This document shows positions 1-8,473 of a stretch of 64,000 nt of DNA, piece after piece; position 1 is the first letter of the stretch; each line of letters starts with the position of its first letter. The translations under genes and the position numbers were made by a program. Source of the DNA: an uncultured Roseovarius sp. GTDB taxonomy: Bacteria; Pseudomonadota; Alphaproteobacteria; Rhodobacterales; Rhodobacteraceae. Where the stretch lies: the NCBI GenBank assembly GCA_947496175.1, contig CANMBU010000002.1:248001-312000 (forward strand), given 5' to 3'. The notes beneath the pieces are model-generated. The model saw only the letters and a list, made by a program, of their open reading frames with translations, was not told the DNA's origin and did not search any database.

Positions 1-1
1 G

Positions 2-295
2 GCAGCGGTCTCAGATGTCGGCCCCGGTGGGCACTATCTTGGTCATCCGCACACGTTGGAAAATTTCCAGCGGGCCTTCTTCATGCCGGAGCTTTTCGAC
101 AACAACTCCATTGAGCAATGGCAAGCTGAGGGCGCGGTTGAGGCCAACGAACGCGCGCTCAACTACACACGTCAGATGCTGAACGATTACCAAGAGCCCA
201 AGCTTGATGAAGCCAAGAATGAGGCCTTGCTTGACTATATCGCCCGGCGGGAACGGGAAATTCCCGCCGCAGACGCCCTTAATCAGGATTACTGA
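2..295 (+). CDS. Trimethylamine methyltransferase (MttB) family protein, C-terminal part
   Basis: The reading frame is open at the left edge and gives the last 97 residues. The stretch GGHYLGHPHTLENF followed by a short acidic and basic helical tail is typical of the C-terminus of MttB-superfamily proteins, which move a methyl group from a quaternary or tertiary amine to a corrinoid protein. Most bacterial members lack pyrrolysine and act on betaines; the substrate cannot be read from this fragment. Its TGA overlaps the ATG of the next gene (TGATG), so the two are probably translationally coupled and belong to one catabolic operon. The identification rests on one short motif region. Confidence 0.75.
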   Translation, partial: AAVSDVGPGGHYLGHPHTLENFQRAFFMPELFDNNSIEQWQAEGAVEANERALNYTRQMLNDYQEPKLDEAKNEALLDYIARREREIPAADALNQDY

Positions 296-1401
296 TGCGT
301 ATCAAAGAGTTCCATATCTATCACCATGATCTGCCGGTCAAAAACGGGCCCTACACCATGTCACATGGGCCGGTCTGGTCGCTTGAAACAACGCTCGTGC
401 AGCTGGTCACAGAGGCAGGTGTCGACGGCTGGGGAGAGGTGTGCCCCATCGGGCCGCTCTATGCCCCGGTGCAAGCCAGTGGCGTGCGCGCGTTGCTCAA
501 CGACATTGGTGCCGGGCTCATCGGAGTGGAACTGTCCGTCAATGCCGTGCAGGCCGCGATTGATGGGATGATTGAGGGCGGTAACTATGCGCGCTCTGCT
601 GTGGATATCGCCGTGCATGATGCGTTGGGGCGTTCGCTCGGTGTGTCAGTGGCCACGCTGCTGGGCGGGGCCTATCAGACCCGGTTGCCCTCCTACTACG
701 CCACCGGAATTGGCACGCCGGAAGGGATTGCTGCTTTGGCGCTTGAGAAGGTCGATGAGGGGTATCCCCGCATTCAGATCAAAGCAGGTGGGCGTGATGT
801 GGCCGAAGACATCGCCACTCTGCGCAAGGTGCATGAAGTCATTGGCCACCGCGCACGGGTTCTCGTGGACCCAAATCGCGGCATGAGCGCCAGCGATGCC
901 CTGCGCCTGTCGCGGGAGTGTCAGGATATCCCCTTCGTGCTGGAACAGCCCTGCAATACCATTGAGGAAATCGCCCGCATCCGCCCCATGATGCACCACC
1001 CGATCCATATTGATGAAAGCATGGTCGATCTCAACACGGTTCTGCGTCTGGTGGGAGACGGGTTGATAGACGGATTCGGGATGAAAATATCCCGACTGGG
1101 CGGGTTGCGCCCGGCGTCGACCTTCCGCGATATCGCAGCGGTGCGGCGTATGGCGCATTCCTGTGAGGACAGCTGGGGTGGGGATATCGTCAACGCAGCC
1201 TGCGTACATCTTGGGGCGACGGTGCGGCCTGACCTGCTTGAAGGCGTCTGGCTGGCGCAGCCCTATATCGAAGGGCATTATGATCCGACGGGTGGTGTTG
1301 CGATTGAAGGCGGTCATATCCAACTCCCCGATGGCCCCGGCCTTGGTGTGAGACCTGATCCTGCGCTCTTTGGTGCCGCAGCCGCCTCATTCGGAGGGTA
1401 A
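295..1401 (+). CDS. Enolase-superfamily racemase/epimerase, hydroxyproline-betaine 2-epimerase-like
   Basis: This 368-residue protein belongs to the mandelate racemase/muconate lactonizing group. Candidate catalytic residues are K163 (in RIQIK), metal ligands D192 (VDPNRG), E217 (LEQPC) and D240 (HIDES), and the opposite base K264 (GFGMKISRLGG). The pattern is that of HpbD, the 4-hydroxyproline/proline betaine 2-epimerase described from Pelagibaca. Y56 and W319 fall near the aromatic positions recalled for betaine binding in that enzyme. It overlaps the upstream MttB-family gene by one base and lies 3 bases before the P450. Family membership is clear. The substrate is inferred; cis-3-hydroxyproline dehydratases are close relatives and cannot be excluded. 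Confidence 0.8.
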   Translation: MRIKEFHIYHHDLPVKNGPYTMSHGPVWSLETTLVQLVTEAGVDGWGEVCPIGPLYAPVQASGVRALLNDIGAGLIGVELSVNAVQAAIDGMIEGGNYARSAVDIAVHDALGRSLGVSVATLLGGAYQTRLPSYYATGIGTPEGIAALALEKVDEGYPRIQIKAGGRDVAEDIATLRKVHEVIGHRARVLVDPNRGMSASDALRLSRECQDIPFVLEQPCNTIEEIARIRPMMHHPIHIDESMVDLNTVLRLVGDGLIDGFGMKISRLGGLRPASTFRDIAAVRRMAHSCEDSWGGDIVNAACVHLGATVRPDLLEGVWLAQPYIEGHYDPTGGVAIEGGHIQLPDGPGLGVRPDPALFGAAAASFGG

Positions 1402-1404
1402 GCT

Positions 1405-2589
1405 GTGACCGGGTTGCCCTATCTTGATCTGGCGGACCCAAATGTCTCAACCCGCGGGCCCGAGGTGCTGGCCGCCCGTGCATCTCATTGGTGTGCTAAA
1501 ACCCCCTTTGGTCTGGCTGTGCTGCGCTATCGTCAGGTGGGCCAAATCCTGCGCGACCGGCGCTTTCGTCAAGGCAGTTACAATTGGCCGGACACGGTGG
1601 GCATCGAAGGCCCATTTGCCGAGTTCTGGCGCGCCTCCGTTATTGGCCGTGAAGGGCCGGAGCATCAAAAGCTGCGCGCTTTGGCCATTCCTGCCCTGAG
1701 CGAAGACTATGTGCTCAGCCTTAAGCCGCAATTTGATGAAATCGCCGCCGATCTTTGTGCCAAGTTGCGCGATATTGAGGCCTGTGAGTTTCAATCAGCC
1801 TTTTGTGAGCCCTTCGCCGGGCAGGCCATCACCACGCTTCTGGGCATGCCCCGTTCGGACTGGCCATTGGTGGCGCATAATGCGGCTGATCTCGGCCTTG
1901 CAATGGGGATCGAGGCGCGCAGCTATCAGGATCGGTTCAATACCGCTTGTGAAACGCTCTTTCAGTTGGCCGATGATCTTGTCGCCCGCGTGCGCCGTGG
2001 GCAAGACACAGCGTCCTATGTGGCGCGCATGGTGGCGGAATTTGATCGCAATGGCGATTGCAGCCATGATGAGATGCTCAATACGATTGTGATTTCCATC
2101 TTTGGCGGCGTGGATACGACCCGCGCGCTCCTTGGCTTGGGTCTGTCGCTCTTCATTGACCACCCTGCGCAATGGGCCGTGTTACGCGCAGATGAAACCC
2201 TTGTGCCTGCTGCCGTCGAGGAGTTTATCCGAGCTCGCCCCACCACAACCTGGGCCACGCGGGAGGCGATGGAGGATGTGACCATAGGCGATCAGACCAT
2301 CCCAAAAGGCACCGTGCTGCACCTTCTGGTCCATTCCAGCGCCCGTGATCCCGACATATGCGACCACCCGGCCTTTGATATCACCGCCAAACGCCGCAAG
2401 CATTTCGGATTTGGTGGCGGGGCGCATCACTGCATCGGGCATTTCGTGGCGCGCACTGATATGGCAAGCGCTCTGTCGGCCCTGCGTCGCACGTTCAAGA
2501 CGATTTCCTACGACGGCACGCCAGAGTGGCTGCCTGACAGTGGCAATACGGGCGCTCTGTCCTTGCCCATCAAGTATGAGGTGGCCTGA
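1405..2589 (+). CDS. Cytochrome P450
   Basis: This 394-residue bacterial class I soluble P450 has a GTG start 5 bases after a GGAGG ribosome-binding site. The I-helix motif FGGVDTT lies near residue 234. The ExxR motif (E273-FI-R276) is followed by a PTTTWATR stretch, and the heme loop FGFGGGAHHCIG carries the proximal ligand Cys343. No ferredoxin or ferredoxin reductase gene is adjacent, so electrons must come from elsewhere. Its place between a betaine-epimerase-like enzyme and two SDRs suggests hydroxylation or oxidative N-dealkylation of a small amine or of its product. That role is inference; only the family is certain. Confidence 0.9.
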   Translation: MTGLPYLDLADPNVSTRGPEVLAARASHWCAKTPFGLAVLRYRQVGQILRDRRFRQGSYNWPDTVGIEGPFAEFWRASVIGREGPEHQKLRALAIPALSEDYVLSLKPQFDEIAADLCAKLRDIEACEFQSAFCEPFAGQAITTLLGMPRSDWPLVAHNAADLGLAMGIEARSYQDRFNTACETLFQLADDLVARVRRGQDTASYVARMVAEFDRNGDCSHDEMLNTIVISIFGGVDTTRALLGLGLSLFIDHPAQWAVLRADETLVPAAVEEFIRARPTTTWATREAMEDVTIGDQTIPKGTVLHLLVHSSARDPDICDHPAFDITAKRRKHFGFGGGAHHCIGHFVARTDMASALSALRRTFKTISYDGTPEWLPDSGNTGALSLPIKYEVA

Positions 2590-3320
2590 TGCGGTTTGAG
2601 GGTAAAACAGCACTGATCACAGGGGCGGCCGGTGGCATTGGGTCCACCTTGGTGGCCGCCTTGCGGTCAGAAGGCGCGCGTGTTGCCGTGAGTGACCGTG
2701 ACAGCCATGCGATAGAGGCGGAGGCGCATCTTGATGGAAACCTTTGCGATGGGGCGTTTTGCGATGCGCTGCCTGGTCGGGCCTTGGAAGAGCTCGGCGG
2801 GCTGGATCTGGTGTTTAACAATGCAGGTGTGATCACGCGCGGTGATGTAACCACCGCCACCAACGCAGATTGGGATCTGACGATGGGCGTCAATGTCGAA
2901 GCCCCGTTCCGCATATGCCGCGCTGTGATCCCGTTGATGGCAGAGCGTGGCGGCGGGGCGATTGTGAACACCTCGTCGTGCTGGGGGCTGCGTCCCGGTC
3001 CGTACCACCCGCTTTATGTGATGAGCAAAGCCGCCATCGCGTCGCTGACCCAATGCCTTGGCCGCGATCACGCGCACCAGGGCATTCGCGTCAACGCGGT
3101 TTGTCCCAATGAGGTCGACACACCCATGTTGCGCTCTGGGTTCGCGGCACGCGGCTTTGACCCTGAGAAAGCCATCGAAGACCTCAACGCCAGCGTGCCT
3201 GTCGGTCACATTGCCAGCCCTGAAGAGATCGTCGATGTGATGCTTTTTCTCGCCTCTGACGCCGCGCGGTACATGTGTGGCGCGTTGGTTGAGGTCAATG
3301 GTGGGAAGCCTGTGATATGA
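2589..3320 (+). CDS. SDR family oxidoreductase (first of a tandem pair)
   Basis: This 243-residue classical short-chain dehydrogenase/reductase has the N-terminal cofactor motif TGAAGGIG, NNAG near residue 78, the catalytic serine in NTSS and the YVMSK (YxxxK) dyad. The early acidic residues after beta-2 (SDRD) favour NAD(H) over NADP(H). Its ATG overlaps the P450 stop in TGATG, and its own stop overlaps the next SDR start. In this operon it most likely oxidises an alcohol made by the P450 or by an upstream step. The substrate is unknown. Confidence 0.85.
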   Translation: MRFEGKTALITGAAGGIGSTLVAALRSEGARVAVSDRDSHAIEAEAHLDGNLCDGAFCDALPGRALEELGGLDLVFNNAGVITRGDVTTATNADWDLTMGVNVEAPFRICRAVIPLMAERGGGAIVNTSSCWGLRPGPYHPLYVMSKAAIASLTQCLGRDHAHQGIRVNAVCPNEVDTPMLRSGFAARGFDPEKAIEDLNASVPVGHIASPEEIVDVMLFLASDAARYMCGALVEVNGGKPVI

Positions 3321-4048
3321 GTCGCTTTGAGGGAAAAACAGCACTCGTAACAGGAGCATCCAGCGGCATGGGCGCGGCGACAGCAGCCCTTCTGGCAGAG
3401 GGCGGCGCGCGGGTCTTTTGTGCGCAGCGGGGATCTTCTGACCATGACGATATCACGGCAGATTTTGCAGACCCAACCGCGCCTCAAGCTGTGATTGAGC
3501 AGGTCAAATCCCGTGCAGGTCGCCTGGATATTCTGATCAACAATGCCGGGGTGATGCGCGAAGGCACGGTGGAGGAAAGCCCTGAAGCGGATTGGCATCT
3601 GCAAATTCAGGTCAACCTCACAGCGCCATTCTTGCTGATGCGCCATGCTATGACTTTGCTGAAAGTGAGTGGCGGCGCGATTGTGAATGTGGGCTCTATC
3701 GAAGGGCTGGGGTCCAACCCGCGCCATCCCGCCTATGGCGCGTCCAAGGCCGGGTTGCATGGGCTGACTCGCGCGGTGGCGGTTGATCATGGCCCGGACG
3801 GTGTGCGCTGCAATGCAGTGGCGCCGGGTTGGATCGACACGCCGCTCAATGAGGATTTCATTCAGAGCATGCCTGACCCCAAAGCGTTTCGCGCCGAGAT
3901 CGGGGGCATTCACCCCATCCGCCGCACAGGCGCACCGGAGGAAGTGGCACAGCTTATCTGCTGGCTGGCGAGCGACGACGCGAGTTTTGTCACCGGTCAG
4001 GTCTGGACCATCGATGGGGGCCGTATGGCTCAGCTCAGCTTGCCATGA
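3317..4048 (+). CDS. SDR family oxidoreductase (second of a tandem pair)
   Basis: This 243-residue SDR has TGASSGMG, NNAGV, the catalytic serine in VNVGS and the YGASK dyad. It begins with RFEGKTAL, nearly the same as its upstream neighbour, and has the same length, which points to an old tandem duplication followed by divergence. The ATGA overlap with the gene before and the 4-base overlap with the FAD oxidase gene after it place it firmly in the cluster. The product is probably a dehydrogenase for a hydroxylated intermediate; the specific reaction is not known. Confidence 0.85.
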   Translation: MSRFEGKTALVTGASSGMGAATAALLAEGGARVFCAQRGSSDHDDITADFADPTAPQAVIEQVKSRAGRLDILINNAGVMREGTVEESPEADWHLQIQVNLTAPFLLMRHAMTLLKVSGGAIVNVGSIEGLGSNPRHPAYGASKAGLHGLTRAVAVDHGPDGVRCNAVAPGWIDTPLNEDFIQSMPDPKAFRAEIGGIHPIRRTGAPEEVAQLICWLASDDASFVTGQVWTIDGGRMAQLSLP

Positions 4049-5376
4049 AGGTCAGCCAAATGCCCTGCGACCCCGGTGTCACGGGGTGGAACGCGATTTT
4101 GCCCGACGCAGCACCTGCGCAGATGTTGGAGGCTGAAACCACAGCGGATTGGCTGGTGATTGGTGGCGGCTTTGCTGGGCTGTCGGCGGTTCGGCGGCTC
4201 AGTCAGCTGCACCCCGATGCGCGGATTGCGCTGCTGGAGGCCAAGCGGATTGGCGAGGGTCCTGCCGGGCGCAACTCCGGTTTCATGATCGACCTGCCAC
4301 ATGATCTGGCGTCGGAGGATTATGGCGGGGCGTTGGAAAGAGATATCGCGCAGACGCGCCTGAACCGGGCCGCGATTGCCTTTGCCGCTGAAATGGCCAC
4401 AGAATACGGCCTTAGCGAAGAGGCGTTTGTTCTGTCGGGCAAAACCAACGCGGCGGCCAGCGCGAAGGGCCATCAGCACAATCTCGACTATGCCGCGCAC
4501 CTAAGCCGTATGGGTGAGGCGCATGAAGTGCTTGATGCTGCAGCGATGCGTGATTTGACCGGGTCGGATTACTATCAAAGCGGGCTTTACACGCCGGGAA
4601 CAGCGATGCTGCAGCCTGCGCTTTTTGTGCGTGGAGTGGCCAGCGCACTGGCCAGCAACCGCATTCAGATGTTTGAAAACACGCCGGTCGTCGCATTGGA
4701 CCGGCAAGGCGATTGGGTCGCCAAAACCCCCAAAGGCCAGATCACCGCGCCCAAGGTCATTCTGGCCGTCAACGGCCATGCCAACAGTTTTGGGCATTTC
4801 AAGGGGCGGCTCTTGCATGTGTTCCTCTACGGCTCGATGACCCACGCTCTGACGCATGCGGAATGCAAGCGATTGGGCGGGACGGCGCAGTGGGGTCTGA
4901 CGCCGGCCGACCCGATGGGCAGCACAGTGCGCAAGATCAATGGGGCAGGTGGCACGCGGATCATCATGCGCAATCGCGTGACCTATGATCCAAGTTTGAA
5001 GGTATCGGAGACCCGCGTGGCCGCGATGGGCCGCACGCATGACCGGTCCTTCGCCGCGCGCTTTCCCATGCTTGAGGGGGTCGAGATGGAACACCGCTGG
5101 GGCGGGCGTCTCTGCCTGAGTTGGAACGGAGCGCCCGCGCTGGGCGAAGTGGACGAAGGGCTTTATGCCGCCTGCTGTCAGAACGGGCTGGGCCTTGCCC
5201 GGGGGACGCTGCACGGGATGGCGATGGCCGAGATGGCCTCGGGCGTCGAGAGTGAGACTGTGACGGAAGTGATGGGGCAGGGGGAACCCTCTCGCCTGCC
5301 GCCCCTGCCGTTTACCTATCTCGGAGCGACCGCGACCATGAAATGGGGCGAGTGGAAGGCCGGGCGGGAGTTGTGA
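4045..5376 (+). CDS. FAD-dependent oxidoreductase (DAO / gamma-glutamylputrescine oxidase-like)
   Basis: This 443-residue flavoprotein of the D-amino-acid-oxidase fold has the dinucleotide motif VIGGGFAGLSA near residue 34 and the family-typical GRNSGFMIDLPH about 40 residues later. The C-terminal half carries RWGGRLCLSWNGAPALGE and a GLGLARGTLHG flavin-contact loop. Such enzymes oxidise secondary or tertiary amines and amino acids with release of an aldehyde or imine. As the last gene of the cluster it could remove the N-substituted residue left after betaine demethylation or epimerisation. It is followed by an array of REP-like palindromes. Confidence 0.85.
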   Translation: MKVSQMPCDPGVTGWNAILPDAAPAQMLEAETTADWLVIGGGFAGLSAVRRLSQLHPDARIALLEAKRIGEGPAGRNSGFMIDLPHDLASEDYGGALERDIAQTRLNRAAIAFAAEMATEYGLSEEAFVLSGKTNAAASAKGHQHNLDYAAHLSRMGEAHEVLDAAAMRDLTGSDYYQSGLYTPGTAMLQPALFVRGVASALASNRIQMFENTPVVALDRQGDWVAKTPKGQITAPKVILAVNGHANSFGHFKGRLLHVFLYGSMTHALTHAECKRLGGTAQWGLTPADPMGSTVRKINGAGGTRIIMRNRVTYDPSLKVSETRVAAMGRTHDRSFAARFPMLEGVEMEHRWGGRLCLSWNGAPALGEVDEGLYAACCQNGLGLARGTLHGMAMAEMASGVESETVTEVMGQGEPSRLPPLPFTYLGATATMKWGEWKAGREL

Positions 5377-5383
5377 AGGGGGA

Positions 5384-5473
5384 GGTGGGATGAAATCCCA
5401 CTCTACATTCGCGGTAGGGCGGGGTTTCACCCCGCCAATATGACGAAAAAAGCCGGGGTGAACCCCGGCCTAC
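5384..5473. repeat. Three REP-like palindromes, alternating orientation
   Basis: Three hairpin units lie between the FAD oxidase gene and the merR gene. They are GTGGGA-TGAAA-TCCCAC with a trailing TCTAC (5385-5405), GTAG followed by GGCGGGG-TTTCA-CCCCGCC (5414-5436), and GCCGGGG-TGAA-CCCCGGC-CTAC (5452-5473). Read in one direction each has the layout GTAG plus a GC-rich stem, so units 1 and 3 are inverted relative to unit 2. The same family recurs at 5575, 37786, 38126, 38372, 60035 and 60074. They may also act as transcription terminators for the converging genes. Confidence 0.8.
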
Positions 5474-5574
5474 AGTCACAGTCATCTCACTTAGGGCATA
5501 ACTTGGGCCTCACATCGTATAAAGGCAATCCCTAACAAGAGCTTAAAGCGTTTCGCGCGCGAAACATTTGAGCC

Positions 5575-5597
5575 GTAGGGTGGGATTTCATCCCACC
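5575..5597 (+). repeat. REP-like palindrome (GTAGGGTGGG type)
   Basis: The unit GTAGGGTGGGA-TTTCA-TCCCACC is a near-perfect inverted repeat with the GTAG head on its left side. It lies 11 bases beyond the merR stop codon and completes a set of four units in the 230-base convergent gap. It is nearly identical to the reverse complement of the unit at 5384-5405. Confidence 0.85.
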
Positions 5598-5607
5598 GCT
5601 CGAACCC

Positions 5608-5994
5608 TCACCCCCGCGCCAGATCCGTCAAAATCGGACAATCCGGCCGCGCATCCCCCGCGCAGCTTTGCACCAATGTGCGCAATGTGTCCCGCATCGC
5701 CTCCAGTTGCGCAATCTTCTCACCAATTTGGCTGAGATGCTCCTCGGCCACCGCTTTTACATCCGCACTGGCGCGGCTGTCATCCTCGTAAAGCGCCAGC
5801 AGGGTGCGGCAGTCCTCGATGGAAAACCCCAGAGTGCGGGCACGACCCAGAAAGGCCAGCTTGTGGATATGGGTCTCCTGAAACACCCGGTAGCCATTGG
5901 CGCTGCGGCTCGGGCGGATGAGGCCGATATCCTCGTAATAGCGGATGGTTTTGGCAGGCAGGCCGGTTTGTGCGGAGACGTCCTTTATGTTCAT
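5608..5994 (-). CDS. cueR: MerR-family copper-responsive regulator (CueR/HmrR type)
   Basis: This 128-residue protein has an N-terminal winged helix with the MerR signature TIRYYEDIGLIRPSRSANGYR, a dimerisation coiled coil, and a C-terminal metal loop with two cysteines in CAGDARPDCPI. That spacing is typical of Cu(I)/Ag(I)/Au(I) sensors. The gene overlaps the copA stop by 4 bases, so it sits last in a copA-cueR operon. It should autoregulate from the dyad-containing promoter at 8474-8504. The symbol is by family; hmrR is the usual rhizobial name. Confidence 0.88.
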   Translation of the reverse strand: MNIKDVSAQTGLPAKTIRYYEDIGLIRPSRSANGYRVFQETHIHKLAFLGRARTLGFSIEDCRTLLALYEDDSRASADVKAVAEEHLSQIGEKIAQLEAMRDTLRTLVQSCAGDARPDCPILTDLARG

Positions 5995-8447
5995 GGCACC
6001 TCTCCAATCTCAACCGGGCGCACATGCCGCAGGCGCAGCGCGTTGCTGACCACGAATACCGAACTGAGCGCCATGGCCCCTGCGGCCAGCATAGGCGACA
6101 AAAGCTGCCCGGTCAGCGGATAGAGCACACCTGCGGCCACCGGGATCAGGGCGGCATTGTAGGCAAACGCCCAAAAGAGGTTCTGCCGGATGTTGCCCAG
6201 TGTCTTGCGCGAGAGCCGCAGCGCGTTGAGCACGCCCATCGGGTCGCCGGACATCAGCACGGTATCTGCCGCCTCAATGGCAACATCGGTGCCGGTGCCC
6301 ATGGCGATGCCGATATCGGCTTCGGCCAGCGCGGGCGCGTCGTTGATCCCGTCGCCGACAAAGGCCACGGTGCCGTGGCGTGTCCTAAGGGCTTGTAGCG
6401 CGGTGAGTTTGTCTTCGGGCAACACCTCAGCCTCGACATGGTCGATGCCCAGTTGTTTCGCAATGGCCGCCCCGGTGGCGCGGCTGTCTCCGGTGATCAA
6501 TGCGGTTGTGAGACCTGCGGCATGCAGTGCGTCGATGGCAGCTTTGGCATTGGGTTTGAGCCGGTCAGAGACACCGATGAGGGTGGCGAGTTGTCCATCA
6601 ATGGCGGCAAAGACGGGCGTTTCCCCGCGTGCGCCGAGTGTGCTCAGATCGCCCTCCAAAGCGTCGGTTGAAATCCCTTCGCGCTGCATCAGGCGCGTGG
6701 CTCCCACCAGCACGGTGTGGCCTTCTACCTCTGCCTGCATTCCAAAGCCGGGCAGGGCAGTGGCTTTTTCTGCCGTGGGAATTTGCAGGGTTTCTTCTTC
6801 TGCTGCCGCTTCAATCGCACGCGCTATAGGATGTTCCGATTGCGCCTCGACGGCGGCAACGAGGCGAAGTGTTTCGCGGCGATCAAACCCAGGCGCAAGG
6901 GTCATGTGCGTCAGGCTCGGTTTGCCTTGGGTGAGCGTGCCGGTTTTGTCAAAGGCCACGATGCGCGCCTCGGCCAATCGCTGCAACGCATCGCCTTTAC
7001 GAAAGAGCACGCCAAGATCGGCGGCGCGGCCTGTGCCGACCATGATCGACGTGGGCGTGGCCAGCCCCATGGCGCAGGGGCAAGCGATGATCAGGACCGA
7101 GACCCCGGCGACCAAAGCAAGACCAAGGGCAGGGTCCGGGCCAAAGATCAGCCAGCCAGCAACGGCCAGCGCTGCAATGGCCATGACAATGGGCACAAAG
7201 ATGCGCACCACGCGGTCGGCCAGAGCCTGGATGGGCAGCTTCGCGCCTTGCGCGGCTTCGACCAGCGCGATGATGCGCGCGAGCATGGTGTCTTCGCCAA
7301 CACCCGTGGCGCGGAAGGTCAGAGGCCCGTCGCCGTTGACGGTGCCGCCAATCACGCTGTCGCCTGTGGTTTTGGAAACCGGTACCGGTTCGCCCGAGAT
7401 CATCGCTTCGTCAACAAAGGACTTGCCAGACAAGACTTCGCCGTCCACGGCAAAGCTTTCACCGGGGCGGACATGCAGGATGTCGCCCTGCACGACCTCA
7501 GAAACAAGAACGTCACGGGGTGTGCCATCGCGTTCCACCCGGGCTGTCTTGGGCTGTAACCCGATCAGGCGCTTGATTGCGACGCCGGTTTGCCCGCGCG
7601 CCCGCGCCTCCAACCAGCGGCCCAAAAGGATAAGCGTGACGATAACGGCCGCGGCCTCAAAATAAACCGCGCGCGTGCCTTCGGGCAAAAGCGCGGGGGC
7701 AAAGAGCGCCACGGTGGAAAACGCCCATGCGGCGGACGTGCCGAGCGCCACAAGGCTGTTCATTTCAGGCGCGCCGCGCAAAAGACCCGGAATGCCAATA
7801 GTGAAAAACCCGCGTCCGGGCCAGAGGAGAACGAGCGTGGTCAGGGCGAACTGCACCGTCCAAACTTGTATGGTGCCGAACGTGCCGTGCAGCCAGTGAT
7901 GAAACGCAGGGAAAAGATGTCCACCCATTTCCATTGCAAACACTGGCAAAGTCATCGCCGCAGCAATCAGCGTCATACGGCGGGTATGGGTGATCTCTTC
8001 TGCCTGCCGGTCCGAGAGGTCTGTGTTCGTGTCTTCGCCAACGGGCTCGGCTGGGAACCCTGCATCCGTGACGGCATAGGCCAGGGTTTCCGGCTGGGTT
8101 GTTCCCTCAAGATAGGTCACATCCGCGCTGCGCGTTGCGAGGTTCACATTGGCCGAAACAACGCCCGGCGTTTGCATCAGGCGGTCCTCGATCCGCCGGG
8201 TGCAAGAGGCGCAATGCATGGACGGGATCGACAAGGTCACCTGCGCCTGGCGCGCTGGGTAGCCTGCTGATTTCAGAGCTTCGGTGATGTCGCTGAGCGC
8301 GGCTTTTCTTGGGTCGATCTGCGCGGACCGCATGGCGAAATTGACATGCGTGTCCTCAAGCCCGGGCACCGACTGCAGGGCGCGCTCCGCCCGCCCGGCG
8401 CAGCCTGCGCAGGTCATTCCGTCAATTTCGATGCGAAGCGTGGTCAT
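5991..8447 (-). CDS. copA: Copper-translocating P1B-type ATPase
   Basis: This 818-residue inner-membrane pump exports cytoplasmic Cu(I). It has two N-terminal heavy-metal-associated domains (GMTCAGC, Cys13/Cys16; SMHCASC, Cys79/Cys82). These are followed by eight expected membrane segments, the CPC metal site in CPCAMGLATP, the phosphorylation loop DKTGTLTQ, the nucleotide-domain SEHPIA and the hinge GDGINDAP. The last two helices carry the YN and MxxSS residues characteristic of Cu(I) ATPases. The length is normal. A GAGGA ribosome-binding site precedes the ATG, and a CueR-type promoter lies just upstream. Confidence 0.95.
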   Translation of the reverse strand: MTTLRIEIDGMTCAGCAGRAERALQSVPGLEDTHVNFAMRSAQIDPRKAALSDITEALKSAGYPARQAQVTLSIPSMHCASCTRRIEDRLMQTPGVVSANVNLATRSADVTYLEGTTQPETLAYAVTDAGFPAEPVGEDTNTDLSDRQAEEITHTRRMTLIAAAMTLPVFAMEMGGHLFPAFHHWLHGTFGTIQVWTVQFALTTLVLLWPGRGFFTIGIPGLLRGAPEMNSLVALGTSAAWAFSTVALFAPALLPEGTRAVYFEAAAVIVTLILLGRWLEARARGQTGVAIKRLIGLQPKTARVERDGTPRDVLVSEVVQGDILHVRPGESFAVDGEVLSGKSFVDEAMISGEPVPVSKTTGDSVIGGTVNGDGPLTFRATGVGEDTMLARIIALVEAAQGAKLPIQALADRVVRIFVPIVMAIAALAVAGWLIFGPDPALGLALVAGVSVLIIACPCAMGLATPTSIMVGTGRAADLGVLFRKGDALQRLAEARIVAFDKTGTLTQGKPSLTHMTLAPGFDRRETLRLVAAVEAQSEHPIARAIEAAAEEETLQIPTAEKATALPGFGMQAEVEGHTVLVGATRLMQREGISTDALEGDLSTLGARGETPVFAAIDGQLATLIGVSDRLKPNAKAAIDALHAAGLTTALITGDSRATGAAIAKQLGIDHVEAEVLPEDKLTALQALRTRHGTVAFVGDGINDAPALAEADIGIAMGTGTDVAIEAADTVLMSGDPMGVLNALRLSRKTLGNIRQNLFWAFAYNAALIPVAAGVLYPLTGQLLSPMLAAGAMALSSVFVVSNALRLRHVRPVEIGEVP

Positions 8448-8473
8448 TGCGTGATCCTCAAGTGGTCACACTT

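Noticed and set aside
6190-7665. 491-codon plus-strand open frame opposite copA
   Set aside because: It is rich in Ser, Ala, Thr and Pro, mirrors the copA codon pattern and has no family motif; it is a shadow of a GC-rich gene.
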